From NCBI GenBank assembly GCA_964058805.1, contig CAXKVV010000478.1, positions 1-32,140 on the forward strand: a stretch of DNA of 32,140 bases, in the 5' to 3' direction. Shown in pieces: positions 30,464 to 32,140 of this stretch; position 1 is the first letter of the stretch, and the number at the start of each line of letters is the position of its first letter. Made by a program: the position numbers and the translations under genes. Source of the DNA: Schoenoplectus triqueter (lineage: Eukaryota > Streptophyta > Magnoliopsida > Poales > Cyperaceae). The notes below the pieces were generated by a model. That model had not been told where the DNA came from and did no database searches. It worked only from the letters and a program-made list of their open reading frames with translations.

Positions 30464-31756
30464 CTATTGCTCTACTTCATCACCTTGCCATGTCCAAACT
30501 ATATCCTTCAGACCCGGTCGAATCTCCTCTTTAAGTATCTTCTGATACTCCAAAGCATCTCCGCTCGATTTTTTGATCTCAACCATATAATTTGACATGT
30601 CAATTTGGAAAATCTCTGCATCAATCTCTACAATACCTTTTCTCCCTGCATTTCTCGTTACCATTTTCACAACCCCATTCTCCTTCTTTCTCACTCTGAG
30701 CTTCAACTTCTTCCCCAATTCTTCTAACCGGGACACCAGAACTGAAACAGGTTGTCTGCAGGTAAACCATGTCTCATTTTTGTTATCTTTTTCTACAAAG
30801 AAACCCGATAAATCGAATCCACTAGAAAGAGAAATTATGTCAAAAGCATTCATGCTCGCCACTCGCATCCTCTCTCTTTTCTCCTTCCTGACACTACTGA
30901 CGGTTTCTTTAATTTTCTGTTCTTTCGGAACTTGGTCTCTCTCGAAACCCTTCCTATACCAAGACATACCCCTTATCTCGTCAACAGTAAGCCGGGTTAA
31001 CGGATTTGGGTCCAGAATCTTACGAATAAGTTTCTTGAGCCTTGATGAAAACCAGTTTGGACACTTAAACTCCCCCTTTTCAATCTTTTTGTACATCTCC
31101 ATTAAATTTGAATCATGAAAAGGAAGATAACCCGCAACTAAAACAAACAGAATGACTCCACAAGACCAAATGTCAGTTTTAGCCCCATCATACCCCTTTT
31201 TACTCAATATCTCAGGTGCCACATAAGTAGGCGTACCACAAGCTGTATGCAACAACCCATCTTGATGATCAGACCGGATAAGGGCACTCAACCCAAAATC
31301 AGTGACCTTCAAATTGTCCTCTTCATCCAATAACAAATTCTCAAGCTTCAAATCACGGTGGTAGATACCGCGGCTGTGACAGAAATCGACCGCATCAATC
31401 AACTGCTGAAAATATTTGTGTGCAATTTCCTCTTTTACCCTCCCCCCTTTGGCAACTTTTTGAAACAGCTCCCCGCCTTTGGCATACTCCATCACGAAAT
31501 ATATCTTCTTCTTGGTGGCCATCACTTCATATAGTTGAATAATGTTCGGGTGATTCACCATTTTCATTACAGATATCTCTCGCTTGATCTGTTCTGTTAA
31601 ACCGACCTTAAACACCCTCTCCTTATCAAATGCTTTTATAGCAACAGTTTGGCCTGATTTCAGGTTTTTTGCTAAATACACCTTGGCAAAAGTGCCTTGA
31701 CCTAATAATCTCCCTACCTCATATTTCTCCAACAAAATACTTTTGTTGTTCTCCAT
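30464..31756 (-). CDS. CBL-interacting protein kinase (CIPK/SnRK3), intronless
   Basis: Complete 430-codon Ser/Thr kinase in one exon, as in the intronless CIPK clade. Kinase domain about 12-270: glycine loop GQGTFAKVY (19-27), VAIK with Lys41, HRDLKLEN (133-140), DFG (153-155), activation segment with Ser157, Thr171 and Thr175, and APE (180-182). The catalytic loop has Leu where HRDLKPEN is usual; Asp135, Lys137 and Asn140 are kept. The regulatory half has the NAF/FISL motif [19 protein letters not shown] (302-320), which binds calcineurin-B-like Ca2+ sensors and relieves autoinhibition, then a PP2C-binding (PPI) region at about 335-366. CBL-CIPK pairs phosphorylate transporters and channels in salt, K+, nitrate and stress responses. 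The sequence best resembles the CIPK2/10/11-like group by eye; I give no number. Start chosen at the only ATG that gives the standard MEN...[13 protein letters not shown]-terminus. Confidence 0.95.
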   Translation of the reverse strand: MENNKSILLEKYEVGRLLGQGTFAKVYLAKNLKSGQTVAIKAFDKERVFKVGLTEQIKREISVMKMVNHPNIIQLYEVMATKKKIYFVMEYAKGGELFQKVAKGGRVKEEIAHKYFQQLIDAVDFCHSRGIYHRDLKLENLLLDEEDNLKVTDFGLSALIRSDHQDGLLHTACGTPTYVAPEILSKKGYDGAKTDIWSCGVILFVLVAGYLPFHDSNLMEMYKKIEKGEFKCPNWFSSRLKKLIRKILDPNPLTRLTVDEIRGMSWYRKGFERDQVPKEQKIKETVSSVRKEKRERMRVASMNAFDIISLSSGFDLSGFFVEKDNKNETWFTCRQPVSVLVSRLEELGKKLKLRVRKKENGVVKMVTRNAGRKGIVEIDAEIFQIDMSNYMVEIKKSSGDALEYQKILKEEIRPGLKDIVWTWQGDEVEQ

Positions 31757-31809
31757 CGTAGTATATGGATAGGTAAAGAATATATAATCCTAACTCGGAA
31801 GTTTATTAA

Positions 31810-31983
31810 TTAACCGTCCTCACCGAGGATTAATCTGATGGCTTCATCAAATCTAAGAAATTGGAGGGGGGATGTGAATAGGGTGAATTTGCTGCTATCA
31901 TAAGAGAGTGAAATGGAGAGTTCAGATGGAGGTGTGGATTTGGTGAGAGCATCACAACAGGTGGCTTCGATGGCAAAGCACAT
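31810..31983 (-). other. 57-codon ORF in the CIPK leader/upstream region (possible uORF)
   Basis: ATG at 31983-31981 to TAA at 31812-31810 on the minus strand, ending 53 nt before the kinase ATG. The peptide starts MCFAIEATCCDALTK and ends RFDEAIRLILGEDG; not recognised. A plausible intron acceptor (TTCCTTCTCATTGCAG) ends at 32022, so the leader exon could be 32021-31757. A second short ATG frame of 13 codons starts at 31993. If both are in the mRNA they would be expected to reduce kinase translation. Another frame of the same strand and a 31-codon frame on the plus strand (from about 31911) are also open, so coding status is uncertain. Confidence 0.35.
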
Positions 31984-32021
31984 CTTTCAGCATTCCCAGA
32001 AAATTTGATGGGAGAAATTAT

Positions 32022-32140
32022 CTGCAATGAGAAGGAACAAAGACAAATCAGTTCGATGATGTTGGTGATGATAGCATCACAAAATCCAGCAATTTAATCA
32101 ATCCCAACCAACAAGATTATTTTCTCCCTGCCCTCTCTGA
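32022..32140 (-). other. Possible 5'-UTR intron end or promoter of the CIPK gene
   Basis: The minus strand carries a pyrimidine-rich tract (TTTGTCTTTGTTCCTTCTCATTGCAG) ending at 32022, which could be an intron acceptor. The donor would lie outside the window. No gene seen. Confidence 0.3.

Noticed and set aside
30597..31118. 173-codon open frame on the plus strand
   Set aside because: Antisense shadow of the CIPK gene; hydrophobic low-complexity product.
1..32140. CRISPR arrays, organellar DNA insertions or viral integrants
   Set aside because: No regularly spaced repeats, no recognisable organellar genes and no viral replicase or capsid motifs; the retroelement parts are ordinary LINE and LTR types.

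Overview
The window is nuclear DNA of a flowering plant, almost certainly a eudicot. Support: AT-rich, transposon-littered intergenic DNA; GT-AG introns with a plant-type branch point; RPS2/RPS5-type CC-NBS-LRR resistance genes; and an intronless CBL-interacting protein kinase. I cannot name the species. No tRNA, rRNA or CRISPR locus was seen.

Region by region. 1-8.0 kb is mobile-element territory: a 1.5 kb CACTA-like non-autonomous element (571-2076); a decayed LINE ORF2 (3555-4382 and 6648-6934) split by a gag-only LTR element on the minus strand (4383-6647); and a hAT-like MITE (7205-7933) that itself carries a 209-bp solo LTR with a perfect target duplication. A small two-exon gene for a conserved 87-aa membrane protein lies at 8556-10296, with a possible extra in-frame cassette exon in its intron. 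A gene for a 137-aa secreted acidic protein with two C-x-P-x6-C modules follows at 11754-12167.

12.3-26.2 kb is a tandem cluster of three related CC-NBS-LRR loci, all on the plus strand: a 5'-truncated pseudogene split by a 1.95 kb solo LTR (12289-15333); a CC-NBS gene ending just after the GLPLA motif (17745-18899); and a nearly full-length CC-NBS-LRR with one in-frame stop at codon 40 (23420-26203). A copy of the third gene's 3' flank recurs alone at 29.3-29.5 kb, so the cluster was once larger or was rearranged. None of the three loci is clearly an intact full-length receptor gene.

30464-31756 (minus) is a complete, intronless CIPK gene of 430 codons, a Ca2+-signalling kinase. Its upstream flank holds a 57-codon ORF that could be a uORF.

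Functionally the window joins an immune-receptor cluster in decay with a calcium-signalling kinase and two small genes; nothing in the sequence shows that they act together. I found no clearly new multi-gene system. The best leads are the secreted two-module protein, the cassette exon, the CIPK leader ORF and the orphan 3' flank.
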